A DNA stretch of 64,000 bases. Origin: Marivivens sp. (GTDB lineage Bacteria > Pseudomonadota > Alphaproteobacteria > Rhodobacterales > Rhodobacteraceae). Shown here piece after piece: positions 7,329 to 18,544 of this stretch. Position 1 is the stretch's first letter; each line of letters starts with the position of its first letter. Made by a program: the position numbers and the translations under genes. The notes below the pieces were generated by a model that saw only the letters and a list, made by a program, of their open reading frames with translations, had not been told where the DNA came from and made no database searches. The stretch is taken from positions 62,001-126,000 of the forward strand of contig JAHEBU010000002.1 of the NCBI GenBank assembly GCA_024642115.1, written 5' to 3'.

Positions 7329-8900
7329 ATGTCCGAAGACCTCATTGCCGGAACCCCGGCCACAACTCCGGCTCGCCCCGCCCGTACCGGGGGGCGTGCC
7401 GCGCGCACCGCTGCCCGCTCTGCCCCACTGACGGGGGACAAACGTCCGATCCGGGCGGGCCTGTCCGGCGGGCGCTACAAACCCATGACCGATGCCGAGG
7501 TGCTGCGCATCCACGAGGCGGCGCTGACCGCGCTTGAAACCATAGGGCTGGCCGATGCGCCCCCGTCGGGGGTAGCGATCCTGACCGGGGCCGGGGCGAT
7601 TTTGGGCGACGACGGGCGCATCCGGTTTCCGCGCAGTCTGGTCGAGGACATGCTGGCCATCTGCGCCCGCGACATCACCCTGTTCGGGCGAGATCCGGCG
7701 CACGACATGCTGTTGTCTGGCACCCGCGTCCATTACGGCACCGCCGGGGCCGCTGTTCACATGGTCGATGTGGCAGGCAGGTCCTACCGCGAATCCACGG
7801 TGCAGGACCTGTTCGATGCCGCCCGGATCGTCGATCATCTGGACAACATCCATTTCCTGCAACGACCGATGGTCTGCCGGGACATCCCCGACAACCGGGA
7901 AATGGACCTCAACACGCTCTACGCCTGCTGTTCGGGCACCACAAAGCACGTTGGCACCTCGTTCACTGAACCGGCCTTTGTCGATGATGCGTTCGAAATG
8001 CTGCACATGATGGCCGGGGGCGAGGCCGCGTGGCGGGCGCGGCCGTTCGTGTCGAACTCCAACTGCTTTGTCGTCCCGCCGATGAAATTCGCCACCGATG
8101 CCTGTCTGGTGATGGAAAAATGCATCGCAGGCGGGATGCCTGTCCTTTTGCTGAGCGCGGGCATGGCGGGGGCCACGGCGCCCTCGACCATTGCCGGGGC
8201 CATCGTGCAGGCCGTGGCCGAATGTCTTGCGGGGGTCGTCTATGTCAACGCCATCGCCCCCGGCCACCCGATCATCTTTGGCACCTGGCCCTTTGGTCTG
8301 GACCTGCGCACCGGGGCCATGACCGGCGGGTCTGGCGAACAGGCGCTGCTGACCGCTGGCTGCGCCCAGATGCACCAGTTCTACGGCCTGCCCGGTGGGG
8401 CGGCGGCAGGGATTGCCGATGCCAAATTGCCGGACATGCAGGCCGGGTGGGAACAGATGTGTTCCAATGTGATGGCAGGCCTGTCGGGACTGAACATGGT
8501 CTACGAGGCGGCGGGGATGCATGCCTCGCTCCTCGGGTTCTGCCATGAATCGCTGATTCTGGGGGATGACCTGCTGGGCCAGGCGATGCGCTGCGTGCGC
8601 GGGATAGAGGTGAACGATGACACCCTTGCGCTGGACACGATGCGGCAGGTCTGTCTGGGCGGGCCGGGGCATTACCTGGGGGCCGAACAGACCCTGTCGC
8701 GGATGCAGTCCGACCACGTCTATCCGGTCACCGGCAACCGCTATTCGCCCAAGGAATGGGATGAAAAGGGCAAGCCGGACCTGAATGAAAAGGCGACGGC
8801 GCGGAAACTGGCGATCCTCGCGCAGCCGTCCGCCGCGTCGTTTGACCCGATCACGGATGCTGCGATCCGCGCCCGGTTCCGGATCCATCTTTCTGCATGA
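7329..8900 (+). CDS. Trimethylamine methyltransferase (MttB) family protein, non-pyrrolysine
   Basis: 523 residues. After a low-complexity Ala/Arg N-terminus, the MttB-family core begins near residue 50 (YKPMTDAEVLRIHEAALTALE) and includes HYGTAGAAVHMVD, VGTSFTEPAF and GLPGGAAAGIADAK. Archaeal MttB has an in-frame amber codon for pyrrolysine; none interrupts this frame, so it belongs to the non-Pyl branch, in which glycine-betaine and other quaternary-amine demethylases are known. No corrinoid protein or corrinoid reductase gene is adjacent. Substrate is an open question; a methylated amine is the family-based inference. Confidence 0.85.
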   Translation: MSEDLIAGTPATTPARPARTGGRAARTAARSAPLTGDKRPIRAGLSGGRYKPMTDAEVLRIHEAALTALETIGLADAPPSGVAILTGAGAILGDDGRIRFPRSLVEDMLAICARDITLFGRDPAHDMLLSGTRVHYGTAGAAVHMVDVAGRSYRESTVQDLFDAARIVDHLDNIHFLQRPMVCRDIPDNREMDLNTLYACCSGTTKHVGTSFTEPAFVDDAFEMLHMMAGGEAAWRARPFVSNSNCFVVPPMKFATDACLVMEKCIAGGMPVLLLSAGMAGATAPSTIAGAIVQAVAECLAGVVYVNAIAPGHPIIFGTWPFGLDLRTGAMTGGSGEQALLTAGCAQMHQFYGLPGGAAAGIADAKLPDMQAGWEQMCSNVMAGLSGLNMVYEAAGMHASLLGFCHESLILGDDLLGQAMRCVRGIEVNDDTLALDTMRQVCLGGPGHYLGAEQTLSRMQSDHVYPVTGNRYSPKEWDEKGKPDLNEKATARKLAILAQPSAASFDPITDAAIRARFRIHLSA

Positions 8901-8906
8901 ACGGCG

Positions 8907-8965
8907 CGGGGGGCTGTCTGCCCCCCGGCTACGCCTCCCCCCGAGAGTTGTTATGGCAAGGTGAA
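8907..8965 (-). repeat. Intergenic repeat element, copy B, overlapping the end of anmK
   Basis: On the minus strand it reads TTCACCTTGCCATAACA, then CTCTCGGGGGG, then GGGGGGCAGACAGCCCCCC, matching copy A at 2163-2236 block for block. The first block contains the last codons and TAA stop of anmK (Phe-Thr-Leu-Pro-stop), so the element is both coding end and 3' spacer. It lies between convergent genes, as copy A does. Confidence 0.75.
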
Positions 8966-10087
8966 GTGCGACTGAGGGACGCTTATGGCGCGAGCGCCCG
9001 GCGTACTGATCGTACCGCCACCCACCGCCGCCCGCACGCCTGTCGTACCGGGGCAGGACGTGGGCAGGCCCCGCGCGACGCGGACAGCCAGATAGGCGAA
9101 CGCCTGCGCCTCGATCATGTCGCCGTCCAGCCCGACCTCTTCTATCGATTGCACCGGGCAATCGAGGCCTGCGGCCAGCATCGCCATCAGCGTCCCATTA
9201 TGCCGCCCGCCGCCCGCCGCCAGAACGCGCGACGGGGGTTTGGGGCAATGCTCCATCCCGCGCACGACCGACGCTGCCGCACAGGCGGTCAATGTTGCGG
9301 CGGCGTCTTCGTCAGACAGGGGGGCGACGGCATCGGCCAACCCGCCCCAGGCGTCGCGGTCCAGCGATTTGGGCGGCATGCGGTAAAAGAACGGGTGGTT
9401 CAGGAAATCGGTCAGGATCTCTTCTGACGCCTCGCCCCGTGCGGCCAGCGCCCCACCTGCGTCATGGGTCCAGCCAAGACGCGCCGCGACCAGATCGTTG
9501 ACGGGCGCATTGGCGGGGCCAGTGTCAAAGGCAAGCAGGGTGCCCGGATCCTCAGGCCGTTTGGACGCCGGATCGACCCAGGTGAGGTTGCCCACACCGC
9601 CAAGGTTGAGAAAGGCCACAGGTCCGGTCGCCCCGATCCAACGCGCCAGCGCCCAATGATAGAACGGGGCCAGCGGCGCGCCCTGCCCACCCAAGCGCAC
9701 ATCCGCGCTGCGAAAATCCCACACCACCGGCAGGCCAAGCACCTCGGCCAGCACGGCGCCGTCACCCAACTGATGCGTGCCGCGCCCGCCCGGATCATGG
9801 GCCACTGTCTGTCCGTGAAAGCCCACCAGATCGACGCCGGGGAATTGCGACAGCACCTCGGCATGGGCGGTTTCGACCAGTTCGGCGGCGGCCTCCACGT
9901 CCTCGTCCGGCCATTTACCCCGCGCGGCATGCAAAACGGCTTGTTCGGCAGGGGTATAGGGGCGATAGGCCGTCGGGCCAAAGCTGGAGATATCCACGCC
10001 GTCCGTCACCAGCACCGCCGCATCAACGCCGTCCAACGACGTGCCCGACATCGCGCCCAGTGCCGTTACTTGTCCTGCCTTCAACAT
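8951..10087 (-). CDS. anmK: Anhydro-N-acetylmuramic acid kinase
   Basis: Phosphorylates and hydrolyses 1,6-anhydro-MurNAc to MurNAc-6-phosphate during cell-wall recycling. 378 residues from MLKAGQ, close to the usual 360-380. The ATP-binding motif [12 protein letters not shown] near residue 12, the [11 protein letters not shown] segment, [10 protein letters not shown] and the late [14 protein letters not shown] glycine-rich element are all present. A longer open frame continues upstream but reads antisense through tyrS and is not coding. It is divergent from tyrS with 60 bp between starts. The C-terminal SHFTLP is contributed by the repeat element at 8907-8965. Confidence 0.95.
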   Translation of the reverse strand: MLKAGQVTALGAMSGTSLDGVDAAVLVTDGVDISSFGPTAYRPYTPAEQAVLHAARGKWPDEDVEAAAELVETAHAEVLSQFPGVDLVGFHGQTVAHDPGGRGTHQLGDGAVLAEVLGLPVVWDFRSADVRLGGQGAPLAPFYHWALARWIGATGPVAFLNLGGVGNLTWVDPASKRPEDPGTLLAFDTGPANAPVNDLVAARLGWTHDAGGALAARGEASEEILTDFLNHPFFYRMPPKSLDRDAWGGLADAVAPLSDEDAAATLTACAAASVVRGMEHCPKPPSRVLAAGGGRHNGTLMAMLAAGLDCPVQSIEEVGLDGDMIEAQAFAYLAVRVARGLPTSCPGTTGVRAAVGGGTISTPGARAISVPQSHFTLP

Positions 10088-10147
10088 CCGCTTCCCCTTG
10101 GCCCCTGCGGCCCTTATAGAGTGCCGCGACGCGCGACCAAGGACAAG

Positions 10148-11401
10148 ATGATGACCTACCACCCCAAATCCGATTTCATGGCCACCATGATCAGCCGCGG
10201 CTTTCTGGCCGATTGCACGGATTATCAGGGGCTGGACGAGGCGCTGTCCAAAGGCGTCGTGCCCGCCTACATCGGCTTTGACGCCACTGCATCGTCGCTG
10301 CATGTGGGCAGCCTCATCCAGATCATGATGCTGCGCTGGCTGCAAAAGACCGGGCACAAGCCGATCACCCTGATGGGGGGCGGCACGACCAAGGTGGGCG
10401 ATCCGTCGTTCCGCGCCGACGAACGGCCGCTGCTCGGACCCGAACAGATCGACGCCAACATCGCCGGGATCAAAAAGGTCTTTGCCTCTTATATCGACTA
10501 CTCCGACGGGCCGACCGGGGCCTTGATGCTCAACAATGCCGAATGGCTGGACGGTCTGAACTACCTCGATTTCCTGCGCGACATCGGGCGGCATTTCTCG
10601 ATCAACCGGATGCTGGCGTTTGACAGCGTGAAATCACGGCTGGACCGGGAACAGTCCCTGTCGTTCCTCGAATTCAACTACATGATCCTGCAAGCCTATG
10701 ATTTCCTTGAGCTGAACCGCCGCTATGGCTGCCTGTTGCAGATGGGCGGATCGGATCAATGGGGGAACATCGTCAACGGGATCGACCTGACCCGGCGCGT
10801 GCTGGATCACGAAATTTTTGGCATGACGTCCCCCCTGCTCACCACCAGCGATGGCAAGAAGATGGGCAAGTCTCAATCCGGTGCCGTCTGGCTGAACGCC
10901 GACATGCTGTCACCTTACGAATTCTGGCAGTTCTGGCGCAACACGACCGACGCCGACACGGGTCGGTTCCTCAAACTTTACACCGAGCTTCCGGTCGAAG
11001 AATGCGACCGTCTGGGTGCGCTGGCCGGGTCCGAGATCAACGCGGCCAAGATCATCCTCGCCAACGAAGTCACCACGTTGCTGCACGGGGCCGAGGCGGC
11101 GCAGGCAGCCGAGGCGACTGCGCGGGAAGTATTCGAAAAGGGCGGCGTGGGCGACGACCTGCCCACCCTGCACCTGACCGCCACCGACGTAGTTGGCGGC
11201 ATTTCGGTGGTGCAACTGATCGTCCGGGCGGGCCTTGCCGCCAGCGGGAAAGAGGCCAAGCGCCTGATCACCGACAACGGTGCCCGGCTGAACGACGAAC
11301 CGCTGACCGATGCGGGTCTGATGATAGACGCCGCAGCACTGGCCCGACCCATCAAGCTGTCGGCAGGAAAGAAACGGCACGCGCTGGTGATGCTGTCCTG
11401 A
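10148..11401 (+). CDS. tyrS: Tyrosine--tRNA ligase
   Basis: Class I aminoacyl-tRNA synthetase of 417 residues. The HIGH-type signature is SSLHVGSL, tyrosine recognition is by the [10 protein letters not shown] and [12 protein letters not shown] segments, and KMGKS in [11 protein letters not shown] is the KMSKS loop. The C-terminal S4-like RNA-binding domain ends [11 protein letters not shown]. Two adjacent ATGs (10148 and 10151) are possible starts. A 7-bp stem at 11410-11429 follows the stop. Confidence 0.96.
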   Translation: MMTYHPKSDFMATMISRGFLADCTDYQGLDEALSKGVVPAYIGFDATASSLHVGSLIQIMMLRWLQKTGHKPITLMGGGTTKVGDPSFRADERPLLGPEQIDANIAGIKKVFASYIDYSDGPTGALMLNNAEWLDGLNYLDFLRDIGRHFSINRMLAFDSVKSRLDREQSLSFLEFNYMILQAYDFLELNRRYGCLLQMGGSDQWGNIVNGIDLTRRVLDHEIFGMTSPLLTTSDGKKMGKSQSGAVWLNADMLSPYEFWQFWRNTTDADTGRFLKLYTELPVEECDRLGALAGSEINAAKIILANEVTTLLHGAEAAQAAEATAREVFEKGGVGDDLPTLHLTATDVVGGISVVQLIVRAGLAASGKEAKRLITDNGARLNDEPLTDAGLMIDAAALARPIKLSAGKKRHALVMLS

Positions 11402-11409
11402 CCAGGCGC

Positions 11410-11429
11410 GGCGGCAGTCGATTGCCGCC
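11410..11429 (+). terminator. Stem-loop downstream of tyrS
   Basis: GGCGGCA pairs with TGCCGCC across the loop GTCGAT, nine bases after the tyrS stop. There is no U-run, so it may stabilise the mRNA end or act with Rho. Confidence 0.45.
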
Positions 11430-11496
11430 TCGGGTCAGACAGATAAACGGGACCACGGGTTCAGAGGGTCCAAAGGTCCCGGTGAGGGGTGCTCTG

Positions 11497-11844
11497 ATGC
11501 CAGACGACGACGCGCCGCTGTCAGCCGAAGTCTTGGGGCTGCCCGACAAAACCGCGCTGGCAACGCGGCAGAGGGCGGATGGGTTTGGCGTGGTCAAAGG
11601 GGCGTTTAGCCTGCGACTGACCGACTTTGACTACTTCGTGTTCAGGGATTTCGACGACCGGGTCGGAAGTTGCCCCATCACCGCCGACCCTCCCGACGAC
11701 GCGGTGCTGGCCACCTGTGCCACTGGGGTCTCGGGGACCCTGGCAAGGGCCGGGATCAGGCATCGGTTTGAAGTCTACGCCGGCCAAGGCGACCCTGTCG
11801 GATATCTGCACCACAACTGGCCAAAGACCGATTCTGGCCGCTGA
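11497..11844 (+). CDS. Hypothetical protein
   Basis: 115 residues beginning MPDDDAPLSAEVLGLPDK. A GGTGAGGGG stretch sits about eight bases upstream of the ATG. The middle is rich in Asp/Phe (LRLTDFDYFVFRDFDDRVG) with two later Cys residues. I recognise no domain and no signal peptide. It stands alone between tyrS and a small minus-strand membrane protein gene. Codon use resembles its neighbours, but coding status rests only on length and start context. Confidence 0.5.
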   Translation: MPDDDAPLSAEVLGLPDKTALATRQRADGFGVVKGAFSLRLTDFDYFVFRDFDDRVGSCPITADPPDDAVLATCATGVSGTLARAGIRHRFEVYAGQGDPVGYLHHNWPKTDSGR

Positions 11845-11909
11845 GGGTCAAGATCTGTGCCGGATCTGTTCGACAGCCCGCGCCTGAAGACCGTCAGCGC
11901 ATCAGGCAG

Positions 11910-12062
11910 TCAGAGCAGGATCAGGTCGATCAGCAGCAACGTCGCGCCGACTGGAAAGCCGATGATAGCCGCCAAGACGGCAGCGTCGAGGATGCGAGAG
12001 GGTGCCGCGGCCGGAAGGGTCGGCGCGATACGGTGGCGGGGGCTGATGCGATGCTGGGTCAT
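11910..12062 (-). CDS. Small single-span membrane protein, hypothetical
   Basis: 50 residues: a basic N-terminal half (MTQHRISPRHRIAP) and a C-terminal hydrophobic helix, DAAVLAAIIGFPVGATLLLI, ending DLILL. An AGGTAGG-type ribosome-binding site lies close upstream of the ATG. The frame extends further upstream but without membrane or domain character. It is divergent from the nhaP-type antiporter gene. No function is known; charge and span suggest an inner-membrane protein with the N-terminus in the cytoplasm. Confidence 0.45.
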   Translation of the reverse strand: MTQHRISPRHRIAPTLPAAAPSRILDAAVLAAIIGFPVGATLLLIDLILL

Positions 12063-12206
12063 GGGCCTACCTGATCTCAAAATCATTGCGCTTTGTTTAA
12101 CGCGTCGTCGGATCAACACCCCATCTGCACGAACGGTTCCACCCGGCATGACACAGCGGGTTTCGCGTGCTAGTCCAGCGACATCGCCCAACAGCCGGAT
12201 TGCCCC

Positions 12207-13466
12207 ATGACTTTACTGCAAATTACCTCGCTTCTCATTGTTCTGGCCGGGGCCTTTGGGTCGATCAACTACCTGTTCCTGAAACTTCCCCCCACGATCG
12301 GCATCCTTGTCGTCGCCCTGCTGGCGTCGTTGTGCATCATGGTGCTGAACTTTGCGATCCCGTCGCTGGGGGTGACGGAACAGGTGCGCGGGATCGTCGA
12401 CAGCATCGACTTTTCCGGCGCCCTGCTCGAAGGGATGCTGGGGCTGCTTCTGTTTGCGGGCGCGCTGCACGTCAGCCTGCATGATCTGCGCCGCGAATGG
12501 ACCACCGTTCTGGTAATGGCGACGCTGGGCGTGGCAATCTCGACAGTCATCGTTGGGGTCGGGTTCAGCTGGATCACGGGCATGCCCCTGCTGGCCGCCC
12601 TTGTGTTCGGGGCGCTGATTTCCCCCACCGATCCGGTTGCGGTCATGGGCGTGCTGCGCGACGCCGACCTGCCCAAATCGCTGGAAACAAAGATCGCGGG
12701 CGAAAGCCTGTTCAACGATGGCGTGGGGTATGTCGTCTATCTGATTCTCGTCGGGCTGGCCTTTCCTGCGCTGCACAGCGACCACGCGGTCGAAAGCACG
12801 GCCTCCTCGATCGCGCTGTTGTTCCTGCAAGAGGCAGGGGGCGGCGCGGTTCTGGGGATCGTTCTGGGCTGGCTGGTGTTTCGGGTGATGCGGCGAATCG
12901 ACGATTACCCGCTCGAAGTGCTGATCACCCTTGGCCTTGCGTTCGGCGGCTACGAACTGGCCGTAGCGCTGCATGTGTCCGCCCCGATCATGGCGGTCTG
13001 TGCGGGCCTTTTCATAGGCGATGTCGGCACCAAATACGGCATGTCCGAAGAAACCCGCAAATATGTCGAGGCGTTCTGGAAACTGATCGACGAAATCCTC
13101 AATGCGGTTCTGTTCCTGCTGATCGGGGTCGAAGTGTTCGCGGTGGCCCTAAACGCCCAGCTTCTGACTGCGGGGGCGTTGTCGATCGGGTTGGCGCTGC
13201 TGGCGCGGCTTGCGGCGGTGGCGATTCCGGTCCTGCTGCTCAAGCCCTTTCAGACCTTCAATCAAGGGACAATTCCGATCATGACTTGGGGCGGGCTAAA
13301 GGGGGGTATCTCCGTCGCTCTTGCCCTGTCGCTGCCCGAGGGAGAGTGGAAACCGGCGATCCTGACCGCAACCTACGTCGTCGTGGTGTTTTCGATCATC
13401 GTCCAGGGGCTGACCGTGGCCCGCGTGGCAAAACGGACCGGCCGCCAGCCGGGGCTGATCCAGTGA
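12207..13466 (+). CDS. CPA1-family sodium:proton antiporter (NhaP type)
   Basis: 419 residues with about 12 hydrophobic segments. The ion-binding core has ISPTDPVAVMG (helix 5, the conserved Asp of the antiporters) and GESLFNDGVGYVV (helix 6). The late segment TWGGLKGGISVALALSLP matches the arginine/glycine helix of NhaP proteins. There is no long C-terminal regulatory tail. It should exchange Na+ or K+ for protons at the inner membrane, fitting a marine bacterium. Its stop overlaps the GTG start of the PhzF gene (GTGA). Confidence 0.9.
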   Translation: MTLLQITSLLIVLAGAFGSINYLFLKLPPTIGILVVALLASLCIMVLNFAIPSLGVTEQVRGIVDSIDFSGALLEGMLGLLLFAGALHVSLHDLRREWTTVLVMATLGVAISTVIVGVGFSWITGMPLLAALVFGALISPTDPVAVMGVLRDADLPKSLETKIAGESLFNDGVGYVVYLILVGLAFPALHSDHAVESTASSIALLFLQEAGGGAVLGIVLGWLVFRVMRRIDDYPLEVLITLGLAFGGYELAVALHVSAPIMAVCAGLFIGDVGTKYGMSEETRKYVEAFWKLIDEILNAVLFLLIGVEVFAVALNAQLLTAGALSIGLALLARLAAVAIPVLLLKPFQTFNQGTIPIMTWGGLKGGISVALALSLPEGEWKPAILTATYVVVVFSIIVQGLTVARVAKRTGRQPGLIQ

Positions 13467-14314
13467 CACCGTTCGTCGTCTATGACGTGTTCACCGACCA
13501 GCCCTTTGGTGGCAACCCCTTGGCCGTGATCCCGGACGCCACCGCCCTGCCCGACCACCACCTGCAACAGATCGCGCGAGAGTTCAATTTCTCGGAAACC
13601 ACTTTTGTCTACCCGCCCGCCGATCCGTCCCACAGCGCCCGTGTCCGCATCTTTACCCCCACCCAAGAGGTCCGCTTTGCCGGGCATCCGATCATCGGCA
13701 CGGCGATGGCGCTGGCCGATCTTGGGCGCGGACCGGACATGGTGTTTGAACTTGGCATCGGGCCGATCCCGGTCAGGGTCAGCGGGCGCGAGGCGCACTT
13801 CACCACCTCGGCCCCGCTCGACATCCTCGCCCATCCCGACGCGAGCCTTGTCGCCGCCTGCCTTGGGCTGTCGGCCGGCGCGATCCGCACCGACACCCAC
13901 CCGCCGGTGCAAGCCTCGCTGGGGCTGCCCTTTGTTTTTGCCGAACTGACCGACCGGGCAACACTCAGCGCGTGCAGCCCCGTGATCGACGCCTTCCGGC
14001 AAGGGTCCCGGCTGCACCCATCGGGCTTTGATTTTGCCGTCTATGCCTATGTGCGGGACGGGGCGCAGATCGACGGGCGGATGTTCGGCCCGCTCGACAA
14101 TATCCCCGAGGACCCGGCCACCGGCAGCGCCAGCGCCACCATCGCCGCGATCCTTGCCAACCAGCTGGGCACGCCCCTGTCACTGACCCTGCACCAGGGG
14201 GACGATATGGGGCGGCCCTCGGTCATCCGGGCACATGTGGCCGCAGGCAGCCCGCCCGCCGTCACGATCCGTGGCAGCGCGGTCAAGATGATGGAGGGGC
14301 AGCTTGTCCTCTGA
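13463..14314 (+). CDS. PhzF-family isomerase/epimerase-like protein
   Basis: 283 residues from a GTG that overlaps the antiporter stop. Family features: YDVFTDQPFGGNPLAV at the N-terminus, the catalytic-glutamate motif FNFSETTF, RFTP-type FTPTQEVRFAGHPIIGTA, and the second-half copy NIPEDPATGSASA. PhzF-fold proteins include diaminopimelate-epimerase-like and phenazine enzymes; the substrate here is unknown and no phenazine genes are nearby. An intermediate gene of an overlapping three-gene string with the antiporter and ZntB-type transporter. Confidence 0.88.
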   Translation: MTPFVVYDVFTDQPFGGNPLAVIPDATALPDHHLQQIAREFNFSETTFVYPPADPSHSARVRIFTPTQEVRFAGHPIIGTAMALADLGRGPDMVFELGIGPIPVRVSGREAHFTTSAPLDILAHPDASLVAACLGLSAGAIRTDTHPPVQASLGLPFVFAELTDRATLSACSPVIDAFRQGSRLHPSGFDFAVYAYVRDGAQIDGRMFGPLDNIPEDPATGSASATIAAILANQLGTPLSLTLHQGDDMGRPSVIRAHVAAGSPPAVTIRGSAVKMMEGQLVL

Positions 14315-15266
14315 CCCCACCCCTATCACCGCCTTTGACATCAGCGCCGATGGCACCGCTTACCCCGCCGCCGACCTGGGGGCCACGCCGCCAGACGGCA
14401 TCGCCTGGCGCTGGCTCCACTTTGACCTGTCAGCCCCGGGCGTGGCCGACTGGGCCACAGCGACGCTGCCCGCCCTGCCCGCCCGTACTCTGCTGACCAC
14501 CGAAACGCGGCCCCGGGTGGACGTGTTCGGCGACGGGCTGATCCTCACCCTGCGGGGGATCAACCGCAATCAGGGGGCCGAGGTCGAGGATATGGTGGCA
14601 CTCCGCCTCTGGATCACGCCCCGGCTTGTGGTCAGCATGCGGCGGCGGCGGATTTTCGTGGTCGAGGATTTGCGCGCCCAGATCGAGGCAGGCACCAGCC
14701 CCGCCAGCCCCGCCGATTTCATTGCCCTTTTGACCGAAGGACTGGTCAGCCGGATCGAGGCGGTGTCGCTGTCCTGCGACGAACAGGCCGAAGCGATGGA
14801 GGACGCGGTCTATGACGACCACGCCGAAGAGGTCGCCGAACTGGCCCCCCTGCGCCGGATGGTCATCAAACTGCGCCGCCACGTCGGGCCACAGACGACC
14901 GCGCTCGAGGAACTCGCCGAACTGGACCACCCCGTCCTGCCCGAGGGGATGAAACCCCGGCTCAATGAAACCGCCAACCGGGCACAGCGCACGGTCGAAG
15001 AACTGCAAGAGGTGCGCGACCGGCTGACCGCGCTGTCCGAACACCTCGACCTGATCCAGAACGCGCGGATGTCGCGCAACGGCTATGTGCTGTCCGCCAT
15101 CGCGGCGATCTTTCTGCCGCTGGGCTTTCTGACTGGCCTGTTCGGTGTCAATCTGGCCGGGATCCCCGGCACCGCCTCGCCCTGGGCCTTTGTGCTGCTC
15201 TGTCTGGGGCTGACGGGACTGGGACTTGCATTGTTCGGGTTCCTGCGCTGGAAACGCTGGCTCTAG
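14304..15266 (+). CDS. ZntB/CorA-family divalent metal transporter
   Basis: 320 residues starting at a TTG that has GGAGGGG at proper spacing and overlaps the PhzF gene end by 11 bases. A long cytosolic N-terminal domain with a stalk helix (around residues 200-255) precedes two C-terminal spans. The pore signature reads FGVNLAGIPG: GVN with GIPG is the ZntB-like variant rather than the GMN of CorA. This favours zinc (or another divalent cation) transport over magnesium, by family inference. The C-terminus RWKRWL is basic, as expected for the cytoplasmic end. Confidence 0.87.
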   Translation: MSSDPTPITAFDISADGTAYPAADLGATPPDGIAWRWLHFDLSAPGVADWATATLPALPARTLLTTETRPRVDVFGDGLILTLRGINRNQGAEVEDMVALRLWITPRLVVSMRRRRIFVVEDLRAQIEAGTSPASPADFIALLTEGLVSRIEAVSLSCDEQAEAMEDAVYDDHAEEVAELAPLRRMVIKLRRHVGPQTTALEELAELDHPVLPEGMKPRLNETANRAQRTVEELQEVRDRLTALSEHLDLIQNARMSRNGYVLSAIAAIFLPLGFLTGLFGVNLAGIPGTASPWAFVLLCLGLTGLGLALFGFLRWKRWL

Positions 15267-15317
15267 CCAAGCCGGATCCAAGCGATTACCTCGACAGTCA
15301 TCCAAAGGGGACTGCCC

Positions 15318-15740
15318 ATGTCAAAATCCATCCTGACCCGGTGCGAGACGATCGGCTTGCGGATGACCGAACAGCGCCGGATCATCGCGGGCGTTCTGGA
15401 ATCGGCCGAAGACCACCCCGATGTCGAGGAACTGTATCACCGGGCCAGCCGCAAGGACCCGCGCATTTCGCTGGCCACGGTCTATCGCACGGTCAAATTG
15501 TTCGAGGAATCGGGAATCCTCGAAAAGCACGAATTCGGCGACGGGCGGGCGCGGTATGAAACCGCCGACCGCGACCACCACGACCACCTGATCGACATGC
15601 ACACCGGCGAGGTGATCGAATTCGTCAATGCCGAAATCGAGGCGCTGCAAGACCGCATCGCCAAGAAACTCGGCTATCGTCTGATGGGGCACCGGCTGGA
15701 ACTGTATTGCGTCCCGCTGGACGACCCGCCCCAGGATTGA
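15318..15740 (+). CDS. Fur-family metalloregulator (Fur/Mur type)
   Basis: 140 residues. A winged helix (LRMTEQRRIIAGVLESAEDHPDVEELYHRA, then ISLATVYRTVKLFEESGI) is followed by the dimerisation domain with metal ligands HHDHLIDMHTGEVIEF. The CxxC pairs that hold structural zinc in E. coli Fur are absent (IDMHTGE in place of the Cys-containing loop). In alphaproteobacteria such Fur proteins often act as manganese regulators (Mur), with iron handled by Irr/RirA; which metal applies here cannot be settled by sequence. RBS AAGGGGACT precedes the ATG. Confidence 0.9.
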   Translation: MSKSILTRCETIGLRMTEQRRIIAGVLESAEDHPDVEELYHRASRKDPRISLATVYRTVKLFEESGILEKHEFGDGRARYETADRDHHDHLIDMHTGEVIEFVNAEIEALQDRIAKKLGYRLMGHRLELYCVPLDDPPQD

Positions 15741-15823
15741 ATAGCGCAAAATCCGGCAACCTGCCCTTTCGCTTGGCTGCTCTTGGCGGTAACGGTCAGT
15801 GAGAGTCCCCGAAAGGCCGATTG

Positions 15824-16714
15824 ATGGAAAACATTCGCGGTGCCATCATCATGGCCGTCTCGATGCTGGGTTTCGCCATCGAGGACATGTTCATCAAACA
15901 GATGGCGGGCGCGCTGCACGTCGGGCAGATCATCTGCCTGCTGGGCTTGGGCGGCGGGATCGTGTTCGGGGCCATTGCGCTGATCAGGGGCGACAGGCTC
16001 TGGTCGCGCGACGCCATCCATCCCTACATGCTCTTGCGCAATCTGGGCGAGGTGGTGGGAACCATCGGCTTTGTCACGGCGCTTGCGCTGTCGCCACTCT
16101 CCACCGCCTCGGCCATCCTTCAGGCCAATCCGCTGCTGGTGACGCTGGGGGCGGCGGTGTTCTTTGGCGAACCGGTGGGCTGGCGGCGCTGGATGGCTAT
16201 CGGCGCAGGATTGGTGGGGGTGATGCTGGTGATCCAACCGGGGACAGACGGGTTCGTGCCCGCGTCGCTGTTCGCTGTGCAAGGCGTGGTTGGGCTGTCC
16301 GGGCGCGATCTGGCCTCGCGGCGCCTGCCCCGGTCGATCAGTTCGATGCAGGTGTCGACCTATGCGTTCATCACGCTGGTCCCCGTCGGGCTGATCCTGC
16401 TGGCTGTGGCGGGCGAACCGATGATCATGCCCGATGCCACCGACAGCTGGCGGCTGTTCGGTGCCATGAGCATCGGCATCTTTGCCTACTACGGCATCGT
16501 CATCGCCACGCGGATCGGCGATATCGCCGCCATCGCTCCGTTTCGCTATACGCGGATCGTCTATGCGCTGGTCATCGCCGCCATAGTCTTTGGCGAAACC
16601 CCCAACGGCTTGACCCTGATCGGGGCGGCAATCATTGTCATCTCCGGGGTCTATACGCTGCTGCGCGAGGCCCGGCTGCGCCGCGCTTCCCTATCGTCAC
16701 CCGCCGCGTTATAG
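15824..16714 (+). CDS. EamA/DMT-family membrane transporter
   Basis: 296 residues with about ten hydrophobic segments in two EamA repeats: the first from AIIMAVSMLGFAIEDMFIK, the second from SMQVSTYAFITLVPVG. Typical DMT features are ASAILQANPLLVTLGAAVFFGE at the end of repeat 1 and ALVIAAIVFGETPNGLTLIGAAIIV near the end of repeat 2. It probably exports metabolites or amino acids; substrate unknown. An in-frame TTG directly precedes the ATG chosen. It is 83 bp downstream of the Fur-family gene and 49 bp upstream of eno. Confidence 0.87.
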   Translation: MENIRGAIIMAVSMLGFAIEDMFIKQMAGALHVGQIICLLGLGGGIVFGAIALIRGDRLWSRDAIHPYMLLRNLGEVVGTIGFVTALALSPLSTASAILQANPLLVTLGAAVFFGEPVGWRRWMAIGAGLVGVMLVIQPGTDGFVPASLFAVQGVVGLSGRDLASRRLPRSISSMQVSTYAFITLVPVGLILLAVAGEPMIMPDATDSWRLFGAMSIGIFAYYGIVIATRIGDIAAIAPFRYTRIVYALVIAAIVFGETPNGLTLIGAAIIVISGVYTLLREARLRRASLSSPAAL

Positions 16715-16736
16715 AGCGGCCAACAGTTACCGCTAA

Positions 16737-18540
<1,804 letters not shown>

Positions 18541-18544
<4 letters not shown>

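Noticed and set aside
8951..10594. Upstream extension of anmK to 10594
   Set aside because: The extra 169 codons are antisense to tyrS; the AnmK family N-terminus is reached at 10087.
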